In this document: piece by piece, positions 1 to 7,424 of the stretch
Position numbering within the stretch: position 1 is the stretch's first letter
Layout of the letters: each line of letters begins with the position of its first letter
NCBI RefSeq assembly: GCF_002234595.1
Contig: NZ_NMUL01000004.1
Location: 93,312-157,311, forward strand
Length of the DNA stretch: 64,000 bases
Direction: 5' to 3'
Origin: Amycolatopsis vastitatis
Lineage (GTDB): Bacteria > Actinomycetota > Actinomycetes > Mycobacteriales > Pseudonocardiaceae
Translations under genes and position numbers: made by a program
The notes under the pieces: generated by a model
What the model saw: the letters and a program-made list of their open reading frames with translations, nothing else
What the model was told of the DNA's origin: nothing
The model's database searches: none

Positions 1-74
1 TCACGCTCGCGCCCGGCCAGCTCGGGCGGCCGCTGCCCGGCGCCCGGCGCGAAGGGGTTGCGGATGGGGTCCAC
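1..74 (-). CDS. ATP-binding (AAA-type) protein, N-terminal fragment cut by window edge
   Basis: On the reverse strand a GTG at 74-72 opens a frame that runs off the window after 24 codons. The first residues read VDPIRNPFAPGAGQ and then RPPELAGRER. Actinobacterial AAA-type ATP-binding proteins very often begin with this 'DPIRNP..PGAGQRPPEL' segment just before the ATPase domain. The domain itself lies outside the window, so the call rests only on this signature. I could not find a clear ribosome site. The protein is transcribed away from the window, and 75-237 separates it from the next gene. Confidence 0.5.
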   Translation of the reverse strand, partial: MDPIRNPFAPGAGQRPPELAGRER

Positions 75-237
75 TCTGCCAAGTTATCGGCGTATCTAGC
101 GCGAGCCCGATATTCCGCCATAGACGGCTAGCGCGTGTCGCCGAGGTTCGACCGGATGGCCGTACATAGAGACGAACAGGTCTGCAGCCCTGCTCGTCCC
201 TACCCCCAGTGCGCTCTTACGACGCGTCACTGGTCGG

Positions 238-978
238 TCAGGTTCCGTCCGCGTAGATCTTCATCGCGTCCCGGATGAATTCCGCGGTCCCGGCGCCGTG
301 TGTCTCGTCGTACTTCCCGTAGCGCGGGTCGTCGACGTACAGCTGTCCCAGGCCTGCGAAGTAGCTCTTCGAGACCGTCGAGACCGGGCCGAGCAGCCAC
401 TCGTGCAGCCGTCGCGTGATCGCCTGGACCTCGTCGGAATCGACGGGGTGCCCCGCCGCGCGGGCCGTGCCGAACGCCGCCGCGATGTCCCGCTGCTCCT
501 GCTGATGGGCCTCCTTCTCCGAGGCCGACAGCGAGCGCCACCACTGGTCACCGCGCTGGTACGCCGAAGCGCCCCAGCGCTCGGTGACCTCCTTCTCGTA
601 CTTCGTGTGGTCGAAGCCGTCGAAGACTTCTTGTGCCATCAGTCGTTCACCTCCCTTCAGTTTCCGGAGCGTCGTGCGGACCGACTCGATCTGCCGCCCG
701 ATCCGCCGCTGCTCCCCTTCGAGCAGCTCCAGGTGGGTCTCGAGTGCGGCGACGCTGTCGCGCTGCCCCTCGAGCACCTCGGCGATGGCCGGCAGCCCGA
801 GGCCGAGCTCGCGCAGCAGCAGGATCCGCTGCAGCCGGACGAGTGCCTGCTCGTCGTAGTAGCGGTAGCCGTTGCTGCCGATCCGGCTGGGCTCGAGCAG
901 GCCGACCGCGCCGTAGTGGCGCAGCGTCCGGCTCGTGGTCCCCGCCGAGCGGGCGATGTCCTGGATCGACCACTCCAT
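238..978 (-). CDS. MerR-family regulator with TipAS antibiotic-recognition domain
   Basis: This is a 246-residue cytoplasmic transcription activator of the MerR/TipA type. Residues 1-70 form the MerR winged helix (SIQDIARSAGTTSRTLRHY, then GYRYYDEQAL). A coiled-coil linker follows. The C-terminal half, with KYEKEVTERWG and YVDDPRYGKYDE, matches the TipAS domain, which in Streptomyces TipA binds thiopeptides. I chose the ATG at 978 over an upstream frame at 1026. The MerR-type promoter at 986-1016 ends seven bases before 978, which predicts a leaderless mRNA, and the extra residues would be encoded inside the promoter. It is divergent from the DoxX gene. The natural ligand here is unknown. Confidence 0.85.
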   Translation of the reverse strand: MEWSIQDIARSAGTTSRTLRHYGAVGLLEPSRIGSNGYRYYDEQALVRLQRILLLRELGLGLPAIAEVLEGQRDSVAALETHLELLEGEQRRIGRQIESVRTTLRKLKGGERLMAQEVFDGFDHTKYEKEVTERWGASAYQRGDQWWRSLSASEKEAHQQEQRDIAAAFGTARAAGHPVDSDEVQAITRRLHEWLLGPVSTVSKSYFAGLGQLYVDDPRYGKYDETHGAGTAEFIRDAMKIYADGT

Positions 979-985
979 GGCTTCG

Positions 986-1016
986 ACGATAGAAGTTGAC
1001 GCAACGTCAAGGTCAA
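986..1016 (-). promoter_or_regulatory. MerR-type promoter: 19-bp spacer with perfect palindrome
   Basis: Read on the reverse strand there is a -35 TTGACC (1016-1011), a 19-bp spacer and a -10 TATCGT (991-986). The spacer carries the perfect palindrome TTGACG-TTG-CGTCAA (1010-996). A 19-bp spacer with a dyad inside it is the known layout of MerR-activated promoters, where the regulator untwists the DNA. The expected start point coincides with the ATG at 978, so the transcript should be leaderless and autoregulated. Confidence 0.75.
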
Positions 1017-1149
1017 CCGCTAACACTTTCTAGCCTTCTCTAGTGTTCAGCCGATATTCGCGCAGAAACACCGATGAGGATTCGAGCCCGGGCCGAGCGG
1101 GCATCCACGGAGTAGGTTCGACCAGGCAGCGGCCCGTACGAGGAAGGCT

Positions 1150-1707
1150 ATGACCGTGATACTCCGTCGAGTGGCACGTCCCCTGCTCGCCACGATCTTC
1201 GTGACCGGCGGGATCAATGCGCTGAGGCAGGCCGAGGGGCACGCGAAGGCGGCGGAACCGTTCCTCAACGGCGCGTTCGAGAAGTTCGGCGACGTCGTGC
1301 CGGAGCAGGTTCCGCGTGACCCGGTGACGCTCGTCCGGATCGACGCCGCCGTGAAGATCGGCGCCGGTCTCGCGCTCGCGTCCGGAAAGGCGCCGCGGCT
1401 GGCGGCGGGGCTGCTGCTCGGCAGCCTGGTGCCGACCACGCTCGCGACGCACAGCTTCTGGACCCTGCAGGACCCGGGTGAGCGTCAGCAGCAGCAGGTC
1501 CAGTTCTTCAAGAACGCGAGCCTGGCCGGTGGCCTGCTGCTCGCCGTCGCCGACACGCACGGGAAGCCGTCGGCGGCTTGGCGGGCGCGGAACGCGGCGA
1601 AGGACGTCGGCCACACCGCCGAGAAGCTGGGCCGCAAGGCCGAGAAGCGCGCAAGGAAGCGCGCGAAGAAGCTCGCGAAGCGGGCCAACAAGGCGCTGCC
1701 CAACTGA
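1150..1707 (+). CDS. DoxX family membrane protein
   Basis: A 185-residue protein with DoxX-like membrane segments (LLATIFVTGGINAL near residue 12, later AAGLLLGSLVPTTLATH and ASLAGGLLLAVAD). A strongly basic, lysine/arginine-rich C-terminal tail follows residue 150 (repeats of the kind EKRARKRAKKLAKRANK), which is probably cytoplasmic. GAGGAAGG lies just upstream of the ATG. DoxX proteins sit in the membrane and some have been linked to thiol or redox homeostasis in mycobacteria; the substrate is not clear. A strong terminator follows the stop. Confidence 0.8.
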   Translation: MTVILRRVARPLLATIFVTGGINALRQAEGHAKAAEPFLNGAFEKFGDVVPEQVPRDPVTLVRIDAAVKIGAGLALASGKAPRLAAGLLLGSLVPTTLATHSFWTLQDPGERQQQQVQFFKNASLAGGLLLAVADTHGKPSAAWRARNAAKDVGHTAEKLGRKAEKRARKRAKKLAKRANKALPN

Positions 1708-1719
1708 GGACGCGAAACA

Positions 1720-1745
1720 GGGCCGCCCCGCGGGGCGGCCCTTTT
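1720..1745 (+). terminator. Intrinsic terminator after DoxX gene
   Basis: The perfect GC-rich hairpin GGGCCGCCCC/GGGGCGGCCC (1720-1741) is followed by TTTT at 1742-1745. It lies 13 bases after the DoxX stop and just before the end of the convergent thiolase gene, so it may serve both directions, although the T-run favours the forward strand. Confidence 0.8.
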
Positions 1746-1751
1746 CGTGCG

Positions 1752-3041
1752 CTACTTCTCCAGGATCGCGGTGACGCCCTGGCCGCCGGCCGCGCAGATG
1801 GAGATCAGGCCCCGGCCGGACCCCTTCTCGTGCAGCAGCTTCGCCAGCGTCGCGACGATCCGGCCGCCGGTCGCGGCGAACGGGTGCCCGGCCGCCAGCG
1901 ACGAGCCGTTGACGTTGAGCTTCGCCCGGTCGATCGTGCCGAGCGGCTCGTCCAGGTCCAGCTTCTCCTTGGCGAACGCCGGGTCCTCCCACGCCTTGAG
2001 CGTGGCCAGCACCTGCGACGCGAAAGCCTCGTGGATCTCGTAGAAGTCGAAGTCCTGCAAGGAAAGCCCGGCCCGCGCCAGCATCCGCGGCACGGCGTAG
2101 GCGGGCGCCATCAGGAGTCCTTCGTCCCCGTGGACGTAGTCGACGGCCGCGGTCTGCGAGAACGTCAGGTACGCCAGCACCGGCAGCTTGTGCGCCTTCG
2201 CCCACTCGTCGGTGGCCAGCAGGACCGTCGACGCGCCGTCGGTCAGCGGCGTCGAGTTGCCCGCGGTCATCGTGCCGTTCGGGCCGCCGAAGGCCGGCTT
2301 GAGCTTGGCGAGCTTCTCCGCCGTCGAGTCCGGGCGGAGGTTCTGGTCGCGGGCGAGCTTGAGGAACGGCGTCACGAGGTCGTCGAAGAACCCGCGCTCG
2401 TAGGCGGCGGCGAGCTTCTGGTGACTGCTCGCGGCCAGTTCGTCCTGTGCCTCCCGGGTGATCTCCCAGGCCTTCGCGGTCAGCGCGGCGTGCTCGCCCA
2501 TCGACAGGCCGGTGCGCGGCTCGGAGTTGCGCGGGATCGCCGGCACGATGTGGCCGGGCCGGATCTTCGCGACGAGCTTGAGCCGGTCGCCGAGCGTCTT
2601 CGCGGCGTTGAGCCCGATCAGGATCTGGCGCAGGTCCTCGTTCACGGCCAGCGGCGCGTCGCTCGTGGTGTCGACGCCGCCGGCGATGGCCGAGTCGATC
2701 TGGCCGAGCGCGATCTTGTTGGCGACATTGACGATGGCCTGCAGCCCGGTGCCGCACGCCATCTGGACGTCGGACGCCGGTGTCGCGGGCGAGAGCTTGC
2801 TGCCCAGCACGCTCTCGCGGGCCAGGTTGAAGTCCTTCGAGTGCTTGAGCACCGCGCCGGCGGCGACCTCGCCGATCACCTCGCCCTGCAGCGAGAAGCG
2901 GCTGACCAGGCCGTCGAGCGCGGCGGTGAACATGTCCTGGTTGGACGCCTTCGCGTACGGCCCGTTGGACCGCGCGAACGGGATCCGGTTGCCGCCGATG
3001 ATCGCGACTTTGCGGACCGCTGGGGTTTTCTTCGGCGGCAT
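1752..3041 (-). CDS. fadA2: Acetyl-CoA C-acetyltransferase (thiolase), FadA2-like
   Basis: A 429-residue thiolase that catalyses thiolytic cleavage of 3-ketoacyl-CoA, or the reverse condensation. The nucleophilic cysteine is Cys96 in DVQMACGTGLQ. The C-terminal active-site blocks are GHPFAATGGR (catalytic His) and CAAGGQG (second Cys). The N-terminal extension and overall sequence fit the mycobacterial FadA2 (Rv0243)/FadI group. The ATG at 3041 has GAGGTGA seven bases upstream. The gene is divergent from fabG4-htdX, the same neighbourhood as Rv0241c-Rv0243. The shared 92-bp intergenic region holds a 22-bp palindrome that probably controls both directions. Confidence 0.9.
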   Translation of the reverse strand: MPPKKTPAVRKVAIIGGNRIPFARSNGPYAKASNQDMFTAALDGLVSRFSLQGEVIGEVAAGAVLKHSKDFNLARESVLGSKLSPATPASDVQMACGTGLQAIVNVANKIALGQIDSAIAGGVDTTSDAPLAVNEDLRQILIGLNAAKTLGDRLKLVAKIRPGHIVPAIPRNSEPRTGLSMGEHAALTAKAWEITREAQDELAASSHQKLAAAYERGFFDDLVTPFLKLARDQNLRPDSTAEKLAKLKPAFGGPNGTMTAGNSTPLTDGASTVLLATDEWAKAHKLPVLAYLTFSQTAAVDYVHGDEGLLMAPAYAVPRMLARAGLSLQDFDFYEIHEAFASQVLATLKAWEDPAFAKEKLDLDEPLGTIDRAKLNVNGSSLAAGHPFAATGGRIVATLAKLLHEKGSGRGLISICAAGGQGVTAILEK

Positions 3042-3074
3042 GACTTCACCTCTCTGGTCGTGTCCCTCACACTT

Positions 3075-3096
3075 TAACCTACTCGGGAGTAGGTTA
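3075..3096. promoter_or_regulatory. 22-bp perfect palindrome between fadA2 and fabG4 (probable TetR operator)
   Basis: Two 10-bp arms, TAACCTACTC and GAGTAGGTTA, flank a central GG with no mismatch. The core CTACTCGGGAGTAG (3079-3092) matches sites at 6041, 6057, 38905, 38929 and 62815. It is placed to overlap the promoters of both fadA2 and fabG4. A TetR-family dimer is the natural candidate ligand; the gene at 5304-5960 is closest. Confidence 0.7.
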
Positions 3097-3133
3097 GACT
3101 GCGAAGTGACGCAGACTGCACGGGAGGCAACCG

Positions 3134-4468
3134 ATGGCTGACAGGTACCAGCAGTTCACGAAAACCCCGTTGGGGAAGTTCGTGGTGCCGAAGCTCGGCC
3201 TGCCCAGCCCCGCCACGCTGCGCCGGTACCAGCCCGGACAGCCCGCCCTCGAGGGTCCCGCACTTCTCGGCGCCGCGCCCGGCGGGCGGCTGGAGAAGAC
3301 CCTCCGCGACCAACTCGCCGACGCGGGCATCGAGGTGATCTCCGCCGCGGCCGACCGGCACGCGGCACTGGTCTTCGACGCCACCGGCGTCAACGACCCG
3401 GCCCGCCTGCGCGAGGTCTATGACTTCTTCCACCCGGTGATCCGCAGCGTCGGCCCGTCCGGCCGGGTCGTCGTGCTGGGCACCCCGCCGGAGCAGGTCG
3501 AGGGCCGCGAGCGGATCGCGCAGCGCGCACTCGAAGGTTTCATCCGTTCGGTGGGCAAGGAGCTGAAGCGCGGCGCGACCGCCCAGCTCGTGTACGTCGC
3601 CGATGGCGCCGAAGAGGCGACGGAGTCGACCCTGCGCTTCCTGCTCTCGGCCAAGTCGGCGTTCGTCGACGCGCAGGTCATCCGGATCGGCACCGAAGGC
3701 AAGACGGCCGCCGCGCCGGCCAGCTGGGAAAAGCCCCTCGAGGGCAAGGTCGCGCTGGTCACCGGCGCGTCCCGCGGCATCGGCGCGGCGATCGCCGAGG
3801 TGCTGGCCCGCGACGGCGCGCACGTCGTCGCGCTCGACATCCCCGCCCAGGGCGCGGACCTGTCGAAGGTCGCCAACAAGGTCGGCGGGTCGGCGTTGCA
3901 GCTCGACATCACTTCGCCGAGCGCGCCCGCGAAGCTCGCGGAGTACCTGAAGGAGCGTCACGGCGGCGTCGACGTCGTCGTGCACAACGCGGGCATCACG
4001 CGGGACAAGACGCTGGGTAACATGAGCGAGAGCGCCTGGGACTCGGTGATCGCCGTCAACCTGGCTTCGCAGCTCGCGGTGAACGACAAGCTGCTCGCCG
4101 ATCGCGTGCTGAACGAGAACGGCCGCATCGTCGGCGTCTCGTCGATCGCGGGCATCGCCGGCAACGTCGGCCAGACGAACTACGCGACGTCGAAGGCGGG
4201 CGTCATCGGCATGGTGAACGTCGGCGCACCGCAGCTCGCGGAGTACGGCGGCACGATCAACGCCGTCGCGCCCGGGTTCATCGAGACCAAGATGACGGCC
4301 GCGGTCCCGCTGTTCATCCGCGAAGCCGGGCGGCGGCTGTCCAGCCTCGGCCAGGGCGGGCTGCCGGTCGACGTCGCCGAGACGATCGCCTGGTACGCGA
4401 ACCCGGCGTCGGCCGCGGTGAACGGCAACGTGGTCCGCGTCTGCGGCCAGGCCCTGCTGGGGGCGTGA
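3134..4468 (+). CDS. fabG4: 3-oxoacyl-ACP/CoA reductase, FabG4-like (high-molecular-weight SDR)
   Basis: A 444-residue short-chain dehydrogenase that reduces 3-oxoacyl thioesters. About 200 N-terminal residues form the flavodoxin-like domain typical of FabG4, and the SDR domain follows. The nucleotide-binding glycine motif is GASRGIG (211-217). The catalytic residues are Ser337 (VSSIAG), Tyr350 and Lys354 (YATSK), preceded by HNAG. The length and two-domain plan match Rv0242c. GGGAGG stands upstream of the ATG. htdX follows after a single base, so the two are co-transcribed. The upstream palindrome at 3075-3096 suggests control together with fadA2. Confidence 0.9.
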   Translation: MADRYQQFTKTPLGKFVVPKLGLPSPATLRRYQPGQPALEGPALLGAAPGGRLEKTLRDQLADAGIEVISAAADRHAALVFDATGVNDPARLREVYDFFHPVIRSVGPSGRVVVLGTPPEQVEGRERIAQRALEGFIRSVGKELKRGATAQLVYVADGAEEATESTLRFLLSAKSAFVDAQVIRIGTEGKTAAAPASWEKPLEGKVALVTGASRGIGAAIAEVLARDGAHVVALDIPAQGADLSKVANKVGGSALQLDITSPSAPAKLAEYLKERHGGVDVVVHNAGITRDKTLGNMSESAWDSVIAVNLASQLAVNDKLLADRVLNENGRIVGVSSIAGIAGNVGQTNYATSKAGVIGMVNVGAPQLAEYGGTINAVAPGFIETKMTAAVPLFIREAGRRLSSLGQGGLPVDVAETIAWYANPASAAVNGNVVRVCGQALLGA

Positions 4469-4469
4469 C

Positions 4470-5312
4470 GTGGCGATCCGCGAACTCGACAGCACACCGA
4501 GCCTGGCCACGCTCTACCCGAAGGCGCTGCTCGGCGGCGTCCTGCACAAGCCGTCGGGCGGCGAACTGCCGGACACGGAGCTGGTGCGCACGGGCGTCGT
4601 CGTCGATCCGGCCCACCTGGCCGCGTACAACACGGTGTGCGGCTTCCGGCTGAGCGACGAGCTGCCCGCGACGTACCCGCACATGCTGGCGTTCCCGCTG
4701 CAGATGGCGCTGATGACCGAGCCGGGTTTCCCGTTCCCGCTGCTCGGCATGGTGCACGTGGCGAACCGGATCACCCAGCACCGCGCGTTGCGGCTGGCCG
4801 AGCCGCTGACCGTGCGCGTGCGGGCGGAGAACCTGCGCCCGCACGAGAAGGGCCGTCAGTTCGACGTCGTCAGCGAAGCTTGGACCGGCGACGACCTGGT
4901 GTGGACCGACGTCAGCACGTACCTGCGTCGCGGCTCGGGGTCCGGATCTCCTTCGCGGCGTGAGCAGCTGGCGCCGCCGACACCGGACGCGATCTGGCGG
5001 GTCCCGGGCGACATCGGCCGGCGCTACGCGGAGGTCTCGGGCGACCGCAACCCGATCCACCTGTACGCGCTGACGGCGCGCCTCTTCGGCTTCCCGCGCG
5101 CGATCGCGCACGGGATGTGGACGAAGGCGCACGCGCTGGCGGCGTTCGAGGGCCGGCTGCCGGAGGCGTTCACGGTGGACGTGCGCTTCAAGCAGCCGGT
5201 GCTGCTGCCGGCCAAGGCGGGCTTCACGTCGTGGGCCACTCCGGACGGGTGGGCGTTCGAGCTGTGGAGCAAGTCGAAGCCGCACCTGGAGGGGACGATC
5301 AGCTCACTCTGA
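4470..5312 (+). CDS. htdX: MaoC-family 3-hydroxyacyl dehydratase, HtdX-like
   Basis: A 280-residue double-hotdog hydratase/dehydratase. The C-terminal half holds the hydratase-2 motif GDRNPIHLY with catalytic Asp192 and His197, followed by GFPRAIAHGMW. The N-terminal hotdog lacks that motif, as in other double-hotdog family members. It starts at GTG one base after the fabG4 stop, which indicates one operon and probable translational coupling. The order fabG4-htdX equals Rv0242c-Rv0241c, and with FadA2 it supplies three activities of a fatty acyl cycle. Its 3' end overlaps the convergent TetR gene by nine bases. Confidence 0.87.
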   Translation: MAIRELDSTPSLATLYPKALLGGVLHKPSGGELPDTELVRTGVVVDPAHLAAYNTVCGFRLSDELPATYPHMLAFPLQMALMTEPGFPFPLLGMVHVANRITQHRALRLAEPLTVRVRAENLRPHEKGRQFDVVSEAWTGDDLVWTDVSTYLRRGSGSGSPSRREQLAPPTPDAIWRVPGDIGRRYAEVSGDRNPIHLYALTARLFGFPRAIAHGMWTKAHALAAFEGRLPEAFTVDVRFKQPVLLPAKAGFTSWATPDGWAFELWSKSKPHLEGTISSL

Positions 5313-5960
5313 CGGCTTCCAGACCGCGCCTTCGATGAGGTCGTTGAAGCCGAGCCAGACGAGGTTCATCAGCCACGAAGCCAGGACGCCGTCGGAGATG
5401 TCGGGGTGGTCGAGGGCCCAGTCGGCCAGCGACTCGGCCGCCCCGACCAGGGACGCCGCCAGGCCTTCGCCGGAGAACTCGGCCTGCTCGCCGACGCCCT
5501 TGCGGGTGCCGGCGGAGACGACGAGCGCCGCGACCAGCTGAATCGCGCGCGCCCGCATGTCGGTGATCTCCGCGGCGAACGCACCGCCGACGGTCAGGGC
5601 CTGGCGGTGCAGGACCGTCCACGACTCGCGGTACTCGGCGACGAAGCGGTAGAAGGACCGCAGGCCGTGCCAGAGCTGCATGTCGGGCGGCAGGTCGGGC
5701 TGCACGCCGGCCTGGATGGCCTCGAGCAGTCGCGTCGCCTCGCGGCGGATGCACGCGCCGAAGAGGTCCTCCTTCGAGCCGAGGTAGGTGTAGATCATCG
5801 GCTTCGAGACCCCGGCGACGTCGGAGATCTCGTCCATCGACGCGGCGTGGTAGCCGTGACGCGAGAAGACCTGGACGGCCGCGTCCAGGATCTGCCGCTC
5901 ACGCACCGCGCGCGGCAGCCGCCTGGCCCGTTCGGGCGGACGCTGATCTTCCTCTGACAC
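5304..5960 (-). CDS. TetR-family regulator, candidate controller of the lipid genes
   Basis: A 218-residue TetR-type repressor. The N-terminal helix-turn-helix is clear (ILDAAVQVFSRHGYHAASMD, then ISDVAGVSKPMIYTYLGSKE), followed by an all-helical ligand domain. The GTG at 5960 is preferred because GAGGAGG lies six bases upstream; an in-frame start at 6026 would lie further up without a ribosome site. It is convergent with htdX and divergent from the SCP2 genes. The 5961-6086 region carries two copies of the 14-bp palindrome that is also found at fadA2/fabG4, fadE5 and etfD. A fatty acyl-CoA ligand would be consistent with this context but is inferred. Confidence 0.83.
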   Translation of the reverse strand: MSEEDQRPPERARRLPRAVRERQILDAAVQVFSRHGYHAASMDEISDVAGVSKPMIYTYLGSKEDLFGACIRREATRLLEAIQAGVQPDLPPDMQLWHGLRSFYRFVAEYRESWTVLHRQALTVGGAFAAEITDMRARAIQLVAALVVSAGTRKGVGEQAEFSGEGLAASLVGAAESLADWALDHPDISDGVLASWLMNLVWLGFNDLIEGAVWKPSE

Positions 5961-6040
5961 GCTGGACCTCCTCGTTGCTGCCCGGAGACGGTACCGGCAG
6001 CGGACCCGTCTGAGTGATTTCGGCACGCTTGCCCGCCTAC

Positions 6041-6070
6041 CTACTCGTGGGTAGTATTACTCTCGGGTAA
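6041..6070. promoter_or_regulatory. Two adjacent operator-like palindromes at the TetR/SCP2 promoter
   Basis: Site one is CTACTCGTGGGTAG (6041-6054) and site two is TTACTCTCGGGTAA (6057-6070), 16 bp centre to centre. Each has one mismatch between its arms. Both match the palindrome at 3079-3092. Site two ends three bases before the ribosome site of the SCP2 gene, so bound protein should block SCP2 transcription and may autoregulate the TetR gene. Confidence 0.65.
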
Positions 6071-6086
6071 CTGGAGAGGGGTGACC

Positions 6087-6749
6087 ATGGCCGAAAACGC
6101 CGGGATGACCAGCGCCGATCGGATGGCGGACCTCCGTGGCGCGGCCCTGCTCGACGCGCTGGAGCGACTCGACCCGCTGGGGCCGGAGGCCCACTCCCTC
6201 GACGTCAACGCCCTCGCCGAAGCCCTCGACCCCGGCGAGCTCCGCAAGGACGACTTCAGCCGTTTCTTGAAGGCCCTGCTCACGCTGGCTACGCGTGCTC
6301 CGGCGTTCGACTTGAGCAAGGTCGAGCCGGCCCGCTTCGCGTCCCTGGTGGCCTCGGCGTCGCGCGCGCAGCTGGAGAGCGTCGTCGCGGACCGGCAGCT
6401 GCGGGAGCGCATGCTGGACGAGATCTTCGCTCGCATGGGCGCGCACCTCAGGCCGGACCGAGCCCGCGACCTGCAAGCGGTGGTCCACTGGCGCCTCTCG
6501 GGCGGAGCAGGTGAAGGCGGCTACGACCGCTACGAGACGGCGATTTCCCACGGTGCGTGCACGGTGAGCCGCGAGATGCGCTCTTCTGCGCGAGTCACCA
6601 TCACCATCGCGCCGGCTGACTTCTTCCGGCTCATCACCCACCAGGCAACGCCGGCCGTGTTGTTCGTCACGGGAAGAATCAAAGTCAAAGGTGACTTGGC
6701 CTTCGCGGCCGGCTTGATCGGATTCTTCGACCTGCCCCACCCCGTATAG
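6087..6749 (+). CDS. SCP2 sterol-binding-domain protein 1
   Basis: A 220-residue cytoplasmic protein. The last 100 residues match the SCP2 sterol/lipid carrier fold (DLQAVVHWRLSGG, YETAISHGACTVS, PADFFRLITHQATP, VTGRIKVKGDLAFA). The N-terminal half is helical and shared with the next gene but with no family I recognise. The ATG at 6087 fits GGAGAGGG at 6073-6080; a GTG at 6081 is too close to that site. No catalytic residues are expected. A role in binding or presenting lipids or acyl-CoA is inferred from the fold and from the neighbouring beta-oxidation genes. Two operator-like palindromes lie directly upstream. Confidence 0.75.
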   Translation: MAENAGMTSADRMADLRGAALLDALERLDPLGPEAHSLDVNALAEALDPGELRKDDFSRFLKALLTLATRAPAFDLSKVEPARFASLVASASRAQLESVVADRQLRERMLDEIFARMGAHLRPDRARDLQAVVHWRLSGGAGEGGYDRYETAISHGACTVSREMRSSARVTITIAPADFFRLITHQATPAVLFVTGRIKVKGDLAFAAGLIGFFDLPHPV

Positions 6750-6758
6750 TTCGTCCTC

Positions 6759-7370
6759 GTGCCTCGAAACGCAAAATGGCGCCTCCACCGCCCCCGCCGT
6801 GTCCACGGCGGACACGCGGTGAACGCGTTCGCGGAGAAGCTGGTCCTCGGGAGTTTGTCGCCCGCCCAGTTCATCCAGGTCCTGGAAACCCTGCACATGC
6901 TGGGAGAAGCGGGCGCGGGCATCGAGCTGAGCTCGTTGTCGACGGACGTCCTGGTCGACGTGGTCCGGCGCGCATCCCGTGAGCAGCTGAAGGCGATCGC
7001 CGAACACCCGGAGCTGCGCGCGGTTTTCCTGGACGAGATATTCCGGCGAATGTCAGAGCATTTCCTGCCGGACCGAGCCCGCCACGTGGATTTCGTGGTT
7101 TCCTGGCGCTTTTCCGAAGGAGCAGGCGAAGACGGCTACGACCGTTTCCAGACGGTAATCGAGGACGGCGTGTGCGTCTCTTCGACAGACTTGTCCCGCA
7201 CCCCGGACACGACGATCACGCTGTCGGTGGAGGACTTCATCCGCATGGCCACGGGCAACGCGGCGGTAGCAGCGATGTTCGTGACGGGCCGGGTGAAGGT
7301 GAGGGGCGAGTACGCGCCGGCGGTGCGGTTCTCGAGCTACTTCGACCTCCCCAAACCGACCGGGGACTAG
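6759..7370 (+). CDS. SCP2 sterol-binding-domain protein 2 (tandem paralogue)
   Basis: A paralogue of the previous gene, nine bases downstream in the same direction. The shared landmarks are LLDEIF/FLDEIF, MSEHFLPDRARHVDFVVSWR, GAGEDGYDRFQTVIEDG, VEDFIRMATGNAA and VTGRVKVRGEY. The first twenty residues from the GTG at 6759 are very basic and look like non-coding sequence. A GTG at 6819, with GGCGGA seven bases upstream, gives a protein of 183 residues that lines up better with the paralogue and is probably the true start. The pair is likely an operon arising from tandem duplication. Confidence 0.72.
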   Translation: MPRNAKWRLHRPRRVHGGHAVNAFAEKLVLGSLSPAQFIQVLETLHMLGEAGAGIELSSLSTDVLVDVVRRASREQLKAIAEHPELRAVFLDEIFRRMSEHFLPDRARHVDFVVSWRFSEGAGEDGYDRFQTVIEDGVCVSSTDLSRTPDTTITLSVEDFIRMATGNAAVAAMFVTGRVKVRGEYAPAVRFSSYFDLPKPTGD

Positions 7371-7424
7371 CTGTCGCAGCTGGGTGACACCAAACTGTCG
7401 GTGTCCCACCTTAGAGTGGTCTTC

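Noticed and set aside
1030..2757. A long reverse open frame overlapping the thiolase gene in another frame and crossing the DoxX gene.
   Set aside because: The thiolase motifs lie in a different frame; this product is low-complexity and crosses a terminator.
7401..7424. An upstream GTG start for the SRA-HNH nuclease.
   Set aside because: The eight added residues do not fit the head-domain N-terminus, which aligns from the ATG at 7425.
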